Assembly (NCBI GenBank): GCA_903873355.1
Contig: CAIQOG010000536.1
Location: 1-7,600, forward strand
Direction of reading: 5' to 3'
Source: an uncultured Bacteroidales bacterium
Lineage (GTDB): Bacteria; Bacteroidota; Bacteroidia; Bacteroidales; Paludibacteraceae
DNA: 7,600 bases
The notes under the pieces are model-generated. The model was not told the origin of the DNA and did not search any database. It worked only from the letters and a program-made list of their open reading frames with translations. Both the position numbers and the translations under genes were made by a program. This document shows positions 1 to 7,208 of the stretch, one piece after another. Numbering within the stretch: the first letter of the stretch is position 1; each line of letters starts with the position of its first letter.

Positions 1-1
1 A

Positions 2-829
2 AATACCACAACCGGTTATGTTAATCAAGGGGCAAACTGCTCCATTGTTCCTAAAATTGTTTGGTCGATAATACCTGCAACAGGATTTACATTGAAAAGC
101 GGAACATTAGGTAATGATTATGGTTCAGATGAATCGGGGAACTGGGATAATGGCACTGATATTATTTCACCAATATTTAATACACCCGGAACATACACAA
201 TCAAATTAAGAGTTGATACTAAACGTTGTGGAAACGGAGTGATTGAAAAGACAATTTGTGTTGAAGCACCTTTAGTACCAAAATTTACAATGGACACGAA
301 TACTGGTTGTACACCGGTTGTTGTAAATGCTGTGAATCAGACAGATATTTCAAAATCTTGTACAAATAATAAATCATGGACAGTTAACTATACGGCAGAT
401 AATTGTGGAATAAGTCCGGCAAATTGGAATTATATTAATGGTACAAATCAACTATCCGATAATCCATCGTTTAGTTTTGTAACCCCCGGAATTTATAAAA
501 TCAAATTGACTGCTTCCAATACCGCAGGGGCATATTCAACTGAACAAACAGTTGTAGTAAAAAAACCTCCGACTGTTAGTATAGACGCTATTCCTGATTA
601 TTGTGGGACTGCTTCGTTTACACCTAAAGCAGTTGTCAATGGATGCGATACCGAAAATGGAATTCTTTCTTTTACATGGAGTTTTCCGGGTGGTAATCCA
701 TCATCTTCCGACAAACAAGATCCCGGTATAATTAATTATAATACGACAGGTACTTACAAAGCTACTCTGACCATTACAAATGGCTGTGGATCAGTAACTG
801 CTAATAGTAATGATTTTTCAGTAAATGCT
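2..829 (+). repeat. Three tandem PKD-type domains of the adhesin
   Basis: Approximate units are 2-271 (cut by the window edge), 272-571 and 572-829. Each ends in the PKD strand pattern: NTPGTYTIKLRVDT, VTPGIYKIKLTASNTAG and NTTGTYKATLTITNGCG. The middle unit opens with the NTGCTPVVVNA type of N-terminus often seen in Bacteroidota PKD domains. The units are divergent at DNA level. They probably act as stalk or spacer modules. Unit boundaries are judged by eye, to within about ten residues. Confidence 0.75.
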
Positions 830-3800
830 TTACCATTTGTAAATGATATCGGTAGTCAATTAATTAACAATCAACAGCAAACTAACCCAATTGTTTTTAG
901 TGGAAGCAATCAAACTGTTTATCACTGGACAAATGATAACACTCAAATAGGACTTTTAGCATCAGGAACCGGAAATATTGCAGCGTTCACAGTTCAAAAT
1001 TCAGGAAAATCAGTAATTAAGGCGAATATAACAGTTACACCACAAAACAGTGTTACCGGCTGTATTGGTACAGCAAAAACATTTAGTATTACCGTAAATC
1101 CTTCCGGTGATTTAAATCAACCCAACAATCAAATTGTTTCAAATGGAGTAAATACAACTCCAGTAGTTTTTACTTCAGGTAACACAGGTGGAACAACAAC
1201 CTTCAACTGGACAAATGACACTCCGGAAATTGGACTTGCAAATTCGGGTACGGGAGATATTGATTCATTTAAAGCATTAAATGAAACAAATGCCCCTAAA
1301 ATCGCAACAATCACTGTTACACCGGTTTTCGATAATGGCGGTATAATATCGGTAGGTGCTTCAAAATCGTTTACAATAACTGTTATTCCTACAGCTAAGA
1401 TGAATCAGCCTTCAGATATTGAATTGTGTAATGGAGGTACAACTCAGGATGTTATTTTTAGTTCTCTCATTACAAATGGAACAACAGTTTACAAGTGGAC
1501 TAATGATAACAAAGATATTGGTTTGGCAGAATCAGGCGAAGGAATAATCAAAAGTTTTAAAGTTTTAAATACAGATACTATTCCGAAAGTGGCAACAATT
1601 TCAGTTACACCCTGGTATACTTACGGAGGAGTTACAAATTCGGGTGCAACATATAAATTTACTATAACTGTCAATCCCGGATTGATAATTACAACTCAAC
1701 CACAATCTAGCAATGTCTGTCGGAATGGTGTTATTACTCCTCTAAAAGTAGCTTATGAATATGGTGTGGGGAACCCAAGTTATCAATGGTATTTAAATAC
1801 AATAAACTCAAATATTGCTGGAACAAAAATTCAGGGTGCTACTACTGATACGTATACACTTCAATCTACGACTGCAGGAACAAACTATTATTACTGTGTA
1901 ATAACTATGTCAAGAGGTGTTTGCAACGGTATTGCCTCGGATGTAGCTACTGTTTCAATCAGCGATGCACCTGTTATAACCGTTCACCCCTCAAGATTGC
2001 AGAATATCTGTGTTGGTGGAACAATTGATAATCCATTGAAAGTTGAATATAATGGTGGATCAGGAAATCCAACATATCAATGGTATTATAATACATCAGA
2101 TTCAAAAATAGGTGCAACACCGGTTAACGGTGCAACAAATGTAACTTTCACACCTTCAGCATTTACTCAAATCGGAAGTTTTTTCTATTTTGTAGAAATC
2201 TCCATGTCAGGCAACGGTTGTGGTTCCGTTTTTAGTGATATAGCTGAAATAAAAGTAGTTGCAGACCCGGTTGTAGTGACTCAGCCACTCTCAAACCAAA
2301 CTGTTTGTAAAGGTACTGCAGTAAGTGATTTAACGGTAACAGCTACTGGTGGTTTAGGAAAATTCCTATACCAATGGTACGTGAATTCAGTTAATGATAA
2401 TTCAACGGGAGATCCTATTGACGGAGCTATAAATGACACATTTACACCTTCAAGTAATCAGGTCGGTACTTTATACTACTATTGTGATATAACACAGGAT
2501 TTGGGGTTGAATTGTGGTGTAACAAGTTCTACAGCTAAAGTCACTATAAATGATGTTCCGGTCATAACCAAAGATCCTCTATCAAAATCATTTTGCCTGG
2601 GTGAGAAAACCGACTCTTTGAGTGTGTTATATTCTAATGGTGTGGGCTTGCCTACCTATCAATGGTTTTCAAATTCAATAGATTCAAATACCGGTGGAAC
2701 GATTATACCAGGTGCCACGGAACGTGTATATTATCCTATTGTTGATGCCATTGGTAAGACTTATTACTATTGCGTAATCAGTTTCCAAACCGGTGGAATA
2801 CCGAAAATTGTTTCGAAAACTGCCAGTATAACAGTCAATCCGGTTGCGGTAATTAAAACTCACTCCGTTCAAATTTGCAGTGGAACATCATTTCTGGTTA
2901 TCCCAACTTCGCAAAACGGCGATATCGTTCCCGATAATACAAATTATACATGGTCAGTTCCTACACAAAATCCACTGAATTCTGTATCCGGTGCAAGTAG
3001 TCAGTCAATTCCGGTCTCTGAAATTTCTCAAAAATTGAATAATTTAACTGACAATATTGCCACTGTAACATATGTAGTTACTCCGATAACCGGTACTTGT
3101 ATTGGTGAGAGTTTTAATGTTGAAGTAAAGGTTTCTCCGGTTATAAAACCTCATGAAATTTTACAAAATGTTTCGTGTTTTGGTGCAAATGATGGTTTTA
3201 TTCATACAACCATTTCGGGTGGTCTGCCAAATAACAATTCACAATTTTATAATGTTTTATGGTCTGGGCCAAATGGATTCAGTTCAACGGATAGTGATAT
3301 AAATGATTTATTACCTGGTGATTACACGATTTCAATAACAGATGCAAGCGGATGTACATTTTCGGATACTTACACAATTACAGAACCTAATGTATTAGAA
3401 ATAAAAACAGATATTAAAAAAGACATTGATTGTTTTAGTAATAAAAACGGTCGTATTGATCTGACTGTAAGTGGCGGAACATTACCTTACACATTCAATT
3501 GGACGAAAGACGGTTTGCCATTTGCAACTACGAAAAATTTATCCAACATCGAACCTGGTAATTATTCTTTGAATGTAAAAGACGCAAATGGTTGTGAAAT
3601 AAATTCAATTACCTACGAAATAAAAGAGCCTGAGGCCTTGAAGATTAACTTAGACAATCAACAAAATAATTTATGTTTTGGTGATTCTATAGGCTCAATT
3701 TCTATAAGTGTAACCGGCGGTACTCCATTTGATATTAATTCCGGAAAATCTGAATATACATATTTATGGACTGGTCAGAATGGTTTTCAAAGTAATTTAA

Positions 3801-5752
3801 AGGATTTAGTGAAATTGCCGGCAGGAATTTATAATCTGACAGTAACGGATGCAAATGGTTGTATTCAAACCAGTTCAGTTGAAATTACTCAACCTGTAGA
3901 ATTAAAAGTTAATGTCAGAACTAAACCCATGACTTGTTTCTCAGCCAACGATGCTGCAATTTTTCTTGATATTACCGGCGGTTTAAAACCATATCAGACA
4001 GTATGGAGCAATATGGGTAAAGGAACTTTTCAGGAAAATTTGGGTTCAGGTGATTATACTATAAATGTAACTGATTCAAATAATTGCCAAAAAATAGTCA
4101 GGGTTAATATCGCAGAAGCTAATTTTTCTATTCATCCTGTAATCAAAAATGTGTCTTGTTTTGGAGCTCACGATGGAAGTATTAATTTGAATGTTACAGG
4201 TGGTATTAATCCAATATCATTAGTCTGGGACGACAATCCGAATGCGGGAAGTCAACGGAATCAACTTGCTCCGGGCTTCTATAGCGTAACTGCTCACGAT
4301 GCTGCACCTTGTAATATCAGGGAGACATTTATGATATCCGAGCCACAACAAATTAATATTCAGGCTAAAATTACCAATGCTTTTGATTGTGATAATCCAA
4401 ACAGTGGTTCGATAAAATTGACTGTAACTGGTGGTACAAAACCTTATTTATACCAATGGTCGAATGGCAGTAAAACACAAGATTTATCTAATTTATCTTC
4501 AGGTAAATACTCGTTAATTGTAACCGATTCAAGTGGTTGTACTCAAACGGCACAATATGAAATATTCAGGCAAGCACCGCTTTCAGTTTCGTTGGATGTT
4601 CAAAATTTACTGGTATTTGAAAGTCAAAAACTGACAAAACGATTTACAGCTAATGTTTCGGGTGGTTTTGCGCCATATACTTTACATTGGAGCGATGGTA
4701 TTGTTAGTGGAATAAATAACGAAACTATAGAAATTAATAAAAATACCATTATCCAACTCCATGTTACTGATAGTCTGGGATGTGTATTAGATTATTCTTT
4801 CCCTGTAATAATACCTGTTTCGGAGATAGTAGCAACCACTATAAATTGCAGTAAATCAGAATTTATTTTCAGTTTCACTTCCGAAACACTTGATGATAAA
4901 GGTTTTAACTATAACTGGGATTTTGGTGATGGGGAAACGTCAACAGAGCGAATTCCTGTACATAGATTTGCTCATGAAGGTCAATTTCCCGTTCATCTCG
5001 TAATTTCAAACGGTGTTTCTACTGCTAATTTTGAAAAAACTGTAATTATTAATATGGTCAGTAGACTTTCTCTCGACCAAGAACCGAAATTATGTTTAAA
5101 CGATTCGTTAGAAATTCAGGTTAAAGGCGCATATACATATTTTTGGAACGATGGAACTGTAGGCGATAAGTATATGCTGAAAAAAGCAGGTAATTACAGT
5201 GTTATCGGTACTAATCAGGTGGGTTGTAAAGATACTTTGAGATTTACTGCCACTACCTATGATTTATTCAATTATACAGTTATGACTCAAAATGAAGATA
5301 AAGTAGCTGAAGATGTTGAAATTGAATTCTGGAGTGAAAATATACCTTATTCAGCTTATCATTGGGATTTTAATGATAATTCATATGCTTCTGGTATCAG
5401 GGTTTCGCATAAATTTAAAACGAATCAGCTTGGTTATTACGATGTAAAACTCGATGTGGTAAATCCAAACGGGTGTCATGAGACAGCAACCAAACGAATC
5501 TGGATAAAAACTCCTGTAGAATTACCGAATACCTTTACTCCGAATGGTGATGGAATTAATGAAGTCTTTTTAAAAGGTTGGCAAATAAAGCTATATAACA
5601 GAAATGGAATTCTGCTTTACGAAGGAAATGATGGGTGGGATGGTTTGTACAAAGGTCAGACAGTTTCAGCTGGTGTGTATTACTACCAAATATTTTATCA
5701 AACTCAAACAGGTGTTAAAACCGAGTCGGGTTATGTCAGAGTTATAAGATAA
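2..5752 (+). CDS. Giant multidomain T9SS-secreted adhesin (SprB-like, type B C-terminal domain), 5'-partial
   Basis: This is the 3' part of a very large cell-surface protein; 1916 residues are visible and the frame has no stop back to the left edge, so the start and signal peptide are outside. Numbering residues from nt 2, the order is: three PKD-type domains (1-276), three PKD-like repeats with a WTND...IGL..SG.G core (277-559), four Ig-like repeats with a YQWY/F core (560-948), one PKD-like domain (949-1050), seven SprB-type repeats (1051-1609), a canonical PKD with WDFGDG (1610-1685), a small two-Cys Ig-like domain (1686-1754), a second PKD with WDFND (1755-1840), and a type B sorting domain (1841-1916). 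No enzymatic domain is seen. The family role is adhesion or gliding at the outer surface after T9SS export; the ligand cannot be read from sequence. A SprF homologue follows directly. The class is confident; equivalence to SprB itself is not, because architectures of this kind are common in Bacteroidota. Confidence 0.93.
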   Translation, partial: NTTTGYVNQGANCSIVPKIVWSIIPATGFTLKSGTLGNDYGSDESGNWDNGTDIISPIFNTPGTYTIKLRVDTKRCGNGVIEKTICVEAPLVPKFTMDTNTGCTPVVVNAVNQTDISKSCTNNKSWTVNYTADNCGISPANWNYINGTNQLSDNPSFSFVTPGIYKIKLTASNTAGAYSTEQTVVVKKPPTVSIDAIPDYCGTASFTPKAVVNGCDTENGILSFTWSFPGGNPSSSDKQDPGIINYNTTGTYKATLTITNGCGSVTANSNDFSVNALPFVNDIGSQLINNQQQTNPIVFSGSNQTVYHWTNDNTQIGLLASGTGNIAAFTVQNSGKSVIKANITVTPQNSVTGCIGTAKTFSITVNPSGDLNQPNNQIVSNGVNTTPVVFTSGNTGGTTTFNWTNDTPEIGLANSGTGDIDSFKALNETNAPKIATITVTPVFDNGGIISVGASKSFTITVIPTAKMNQPSDIELCNGGTTQDVIFSSLITNGTTVYKWTNDNKDIGLAESGEGIIKSFKVLNTDTIPKVATISVTPWYTYGGVTNSGATYKFTITVNPGLIITTQPQSSNVCRNGVITPLKVAYEYGVGNPSYQWYLNTINSNIAGTKIQGATTDTYTLQSTTAGTNYYYCVITMSRGVCNGIASDVATVSISDAPVITVHPSRLQNICVGGTIDNPLKVEYNGGSGNPTYQWYYNTSDSKIGATPVNGATNVTFTPSAFTQIGSFFYFVEISMSGNGCGSVFSDIAEIKVVADPVVVTQPLSNQTVCKGTAVSDLTVTATGGLGKFLYQWYVNSVNDNSTGDPIDGAINDTFTPSSNQVGTLYYYCDITQDLGLNCGVTSSTAKVTINDVPVITKDPLSKSFCLGEKTDSLSVLYSNGVGLPTYQWFSNSIDSNTGGTIIPGATERVYYPIVDAIGKTYYYCVISFQTGGIPKIVSKTASITVNPVAVIKTHSVQICSGTSFLVIPTSQNGDIVPDNTNYTWSVPTQNPLNSVSGASSQSIPVSEISQKLNNLTDNIATVTYVVTPITGTCIGESFNVEVKVSPVIKPHEILQNVSCFGANDGFIHTTISGGLPNNNSQFYNVLWSGPNGFSSTDSDINDLLPGDYTISITDASGCTFSDTYTITEPNVLEIKTDIKKDIDCFSNKNGRIDLTVSGGTLPYTFNWTKDGLPFATTKNLSNIEPGNYSLNVKDANGCEINSITYEIKEPEALKINLDNQQNNLCFGDSIGSISISVTGGTPFDINSGKSEYTYLWTGQNGFQSNLKDLVKLPAGIYNLTVTDANGCIQTSSVEITQPVELKVNVRTKPMTCFSANDAAIFLDITGGLKPYQTVWSNMGKGTFQENLGSGDYTINVTDSNNCQKIVRVNIAEANFSIHPVIKNVSCFGAHDGSINLNVTGGINPISLVWDDNPNAGSQRNQLAPGFYSVTAHDAAPCNIRETFMISEPQQINIQAKITNAFDCDNPNSGSIKLTVTGGTKPYLYQWSNGSKTQDLSNLSSGKYSLIVTDSSGCTQTAQYEIFRQAPLSVSLDVQNLLVFESQKLTKRFTANVSGGFAPYTLHWSDGIVSGINNETIEINKNTIIQLHVTDSLGCVLDYSFPVIIPVSEIVATTINCSKSEFIFSFTSETLDDKGFNYNWDFGDGETSTERIPVHRFAHEGQFPVHLVISNGVSTANFEKTVIINMVSRLSLDQEPKLCLNDSLEIQVKGAYTYFWNDGTVGDKYMLKKAGNYSVIGTNQVGCKDTLRFTATTYDLFNYTVMTQNEDKVAEDVEIEFWSENIPYSAYHWDFNDNSYASGIRVSHKFKTNQLGYYDVKLDVVNPNGCHETATKRIWIKTPVELPNTFTPNGDGINEVFLKGWQIKLYNRNGILLYEGNDGWDGLYKGQTVSAGVYYYQIFYQTQTGVKTESGYVRVIR
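830..1678 (+). repeat. Three tandem PKD-like 'WTND-IGL' repeats of the adhesin
   Basis: Units of about 91-96 residues lie at 830-1102, 1103-1390 and 1391-1678. Each has the core WTND(N/T)..IGL..SG.G.I..F followed about 25 residues later by a (T/S)VTP strand and a closing (K/Y).F(S/T)ITV strand. Units 2 and 3 are the most alike in protein (for example IPKVATISVTP against APKIATITVTP), but their codons differ, so this is not a recent duplication. This repeat type is common in large Bacteroidota adhesins; its binding role is unknown to me. Confidence 0.75.
1679..2845 (+). repeat. Four tandem Ig-like repeats of the adhesin
   Basis: Units of 95-99 residues lie at 1679-1972, 1973-2269, 2270-2560 and 2561-2845. 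Each begins with an I/V-x-x-x-P strand (TTQP, TVHP, VTQP, TKDP), has an early Cys (NVC, NIC, TVC, SFC), then a G-G-x-G-x-x-x-YQW(Y/F) core, a G-A-T/I turn, and a Y-Y-(Y/F)-C/V strand. The early Cys, core Trp and late Cys recall an Ig-fold disulfide; the late Cys is YYYC in units 1, 3 and 4, while unit 2 has FYFV instead. The 13-mer tatcaatggtatt coding the core recurs at 1781 and 2075; otherwise the DNA is divergent. Confidence 0.75.
2846..3151 (+). other. Single PKD-like linker domain of the adhesin
   Basis: About 102 residues between the Ig-like and SprB blocks. It has QICSGTSF near the start, YTWSVP in the middle, then TYVVTP and GTCIGESFNVEVKV at the end. This matches the 'ICSG...YTW...VTP...C.G..F.V.V.V' pattern of another PKD-like repeat that is usually found in tandem in Bacteroidota surface proteins; here it occurs once. 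Two Cys could form a disulfide. Confidence 0.6.
3152..4828 (+). repeat. Seven tandem SprB-type repeats of the adhesin
   Basis: Units lie at 3152-3403, 3404-3646, 3647-3910, 3911-4132, 4133-4360, 4361-4588 and 4589-4828 (74-88 residues each). The pattern is a Cys near the N-terminus (CFG/CFS..DG or similar), SGG/TGG, Y-x-x-x-W, a (P/S)G.Y.(I/L).(V/I).D strand, then GC or an equivalent Cys, and a final E-P or Q-P before a hydrophobic pair. Units 1-6 keep both Cys. Unit 7 lacks the first Cys (LLVFES) but keeps the second (LGC), so it is degenerate. SprB repeats take their name from the F. johnsoniae gliding adhesin. Confidence 0.88.
4829..5521 (+). other. Membrane-proximal PKD / Ig-like / PKD stem of the adhesin
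   Basis: Three modules precede the sorting domain. The first (4829-5056) is a canonical PKD with WDFGDG at 4916-4933 followed by HRFAHEGQFPVHLVISNG. The second (5057-5263) is a short 69-residue domain with PKLCLNDSL, YFWNDG, AGNYSV and GCKDTL, the pattern of small two-Cys Ig-like modules. The third (5264-5521) is a PKD with YHWDFNDNS and HKFKTNQLGYYDVKLDVVNPNGC. This arrangement next to a type B domain is common in Bacteroidota and probably places the repeats away from the cell surface. Confidence 0.75.
5522..5749 (+). other. Type B T9SS C-terminal sorting domain of the adhesin
   Basis: The last 76 residues start LPNTFTPNGDGINEVF, continue IKLYNRNGILLYEG, GWDGLYKG and AGVYYYQI, and finish GYVRVIR at the stop. 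This is the pattern of the type B ('gliding motility-associated', CHU_C) C-terminal domain: NTFTPNGDGIN, an (I/L)(F/Y)NR.G strand, WDG, G.YYY and a final G.V..R. In characterised members this domain routes the protein to the T9SS and depends on SprF-like partners. The family often has IFNRWG, while here it is LYNRNG with a short linker before it. Confidence 0.93.
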
Positions 5753-6676
5753 ATGGAAAAAGGAATGAAAGCTGCCAGATATATAATCCTCATAATTTCA
5801 TTAGCCGTAAATCTAAATGCGATTCGTGCTCAGTATGTTATTAAACCGAATAATATCTGGAACAATTCATATTATATAAATCCAGCTGCAATAAATGATG
5901 ATTATCAGGCAGCATTCAGTATGACAGCTCGAAAACAATGGATAGGATTTCCGGGCGCACCAAGTACTTATTATGCCACCGGAACGACTTACCTGAGTAA
6001 AATTAACACCCAATTTGGAGTAAAATTCTTTTCAGACAATATAGGTTACAGCTCATTAACCAATGTGTCGCTTTCCTATGCTTACGATATCAGTCTAAAT
6101 AGAGAATGGCAGTTGGATATGGGACTTTCACCTTCGTATCAAAGTCTTTCGTATGACAGAAATCAGGTAAGTACAATGAGTGCTGATGATCCGACACTAT
6201 ATCAAAACTTATTACAGGAAGATAATTTTAACTGCGATCTTGGTTTCGAACTTAAGAATAAATACTGGAGATTTGGAGCTTCCAGTCAGAATTTACTATC
6301 ATTATTTTTAAAAGAAAATAAAGTTCTTAATAATGCCAATTATTTATATTTAGTTTATAGAAAAAAAGAGGATCAGGTTGTAAATTTACAGTATTCTGTT
6401 GATGCTATTCAATACGGAAACATATTTCAGATGGAATTTTGTGTGACTTCTTACTTTAGGTTTTACGATGAATCTGATTTATTTAATTTAGGACTTTTTT
6501 ATCGTACAAAAAGCGAGATGGGTGTATTATTGGGGTATAAACTTTCCGAATCACTGAATTTAGGGTACAGCTACGATTTTAACGTAAGTGGAATTAGTCA
6601 GAATACGATTGGCTCTCACGAACTTGTAATTTCGTATAATTTTAATAAAATCCAGTATAAACCCTATCGATATTAA
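5753..6676 (+). CDS. PorP/SprF family outer-membrane protein, type IX secretion partner of the adhesin
   Basis: A 307-residue protein of usual length for the PorP/SprF family. Residues 1-26 look like a Sec signal peptide: a basic start, hydrophobic IILIISLAVNL, and a likely cleavage after AIRA before Gln27. Family signatures follow: INPAA (42-46), RKQWIGFPGAPST (60-72), and a C-terminal GSHELVISYNF (287-297). Alternating strands ending in aromatic residues suggest an outer-membrane beta-barrel. In F. johnsoniae SprF is needed for surface delivery of SprB; PorP paralogues serve the T9SS more widely. Its ATG directly abuts the adhesin TAA, so it is very likely in the same transcript and possibly translationally coupled. 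An in-frame ATG at 5765 (Met5) would give a more typical signal peptide start (MKAARY) and could be the real start; no clear ribosome site decides between them. I infer this protein is the dedicated partner of the upstream adhesin. Confidence 0.93.
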   Translation: MEKGMKAARYIILIISLAVNLNAIRAQYVIKPNNIWNNSYYINPAAINDDYQAAFSMTARKQWIGFPGAPSTYYATGTTYLSKINTQFGVKFFSDNIGYSSLTNVSLSYAYDISLNREWQLDMGLSPSYQSLSYDRNQVSTMSADDPTLYQNLLQEDNFNCDLGFELKNKYWRFGASSQNLLSLFLKENKVLNNANYLYLVYRKKEDQVVNLQYSVDAIQYGNIFQMEFCVTSYFRFYDESDLFNLGLFYRTKSEMGVLLGYKLSESLNLGYSYDFNVSGISQNTIGSHELVISYNFNKIQYKPYRY

Positions 6677-6715
6677 ATAGACTGAGTTAATGTTGTTTGA
6701 AATATATTTTACCCG

Positions 6716-6746
6716 AAAATTGTGTTTGTTTCAGACACAATTTTTT
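6716..6746 (+). terminator. Rho-independent terminator after the adhesin-sprF unit
   Basis: A perfect 10-bp inverted repeat, AAAATTGTGT at 6716-6725 and ACACAATTTT at 6735-6744, can extend inward by T-G, T-A and G-C pairs to a TTT loop. The right arm runs into a six-T tract (6741-6746). It lies 40 nt after the sprF-like stop. The matching A-run on the left arm means it could also work in the other direction, but no convergent gene is seen. Confidence 0.8.
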
Positions 6747-7208
6747 GTTCAATATTACCCCGATAAATATAAAAATGAAATAATTTAACGCGTTCTAATA
6801 AGGATTTTTTGAACATCAATGATTTTTAGTTCAAATCATATACTTTCTTAAAACTTTGTGCGTTATATTATCAAACCGGAAAGTGATATTTTCAAACTCC
6901 TTCTTAAACGGTAATTTTTGTTACTTAATTTAGAGTTGAAATAGTTCTGCTCAGTAAGGATTTATTAGTTGAAAAATTTTATTCAGACTAATCAAAAACA
7001 AATTAATTTAGCTGCTATTAAGCTGATATAATGTGTTTTATGAAAAAAATGGAAATAAAAATTGTAAAAACACTCCAAAGTAATGATTTTGTTGTTATTT
7101 TTGTGCTCATTTTCATAAAGTCGTACTTGCATAACAAGGCAAAGTTCAAACAGAAATTTTAAAATATCAGAAAATAAATTATCAAATTAATACTTAAAAA
7201 AAAACGTT
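6747..7208. other. AT-rich intergenic region without a convincing gene
   Basis: About 460 nt separate the terminator from the exbB-like start. No tRNA, rRNA or known riboswitch pattern was recognised, and stops are frequent. It holds two overlapping weak inverted repeats at 6808-6839, a short imperfect direct repeat (TAAGGATTT at 6799-6807 and 6955-6963), and a 43-codon frame at 7031-7162 that I do not accept as a gene. The promoter of the downstream gene should lie here. The last bases before 7209 are A-rich with no Shine-Dalgarno, as is common in Bacteroidota. Confidence 0.6.

Noticed and set aside
92..94. Start codon of the adhesin at 92 (TTG)
   Set aside because: The frame is open from nt 2 with PKD-like coding sequence before it, there is no signal peptide after 92, and the TTG lies inside a domain. 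The gene starts upstream of the window.
1129..1314. Minus-strand 61-codon frame
   Set aside because: It lies wholly inside the adhesin's WTND repeat block and shows no family resemblance; a shadow frame.
2684..2872. Minus-strand 62-codon frame
   Set aside because: It lies antisense to the fourth Ig-like repeat with no recognisable protein features; a shadow frame.
3152..4828. SprB repeats as recent DNA tandem duplications
   Set aside because: The copies share protein patterns but only about 12-nt identical stretches, so there is no recent DNA-level repeat array.
6911..6924. Small inverted repeat GTAA-N6-TTAC as a hairpin
   Set aside because: Only four base pairs, AT-rich; expected by chance.
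7096..7103. TATTTTTG as a Bacteroidota -7 promoter box (TAnnTTTG) for exbB
   Set aside because: The box matches, but no TTG lies near 19-21 nt upstream, and such strings are common in AT-rich DNA; not strong enough to list as a promoter.
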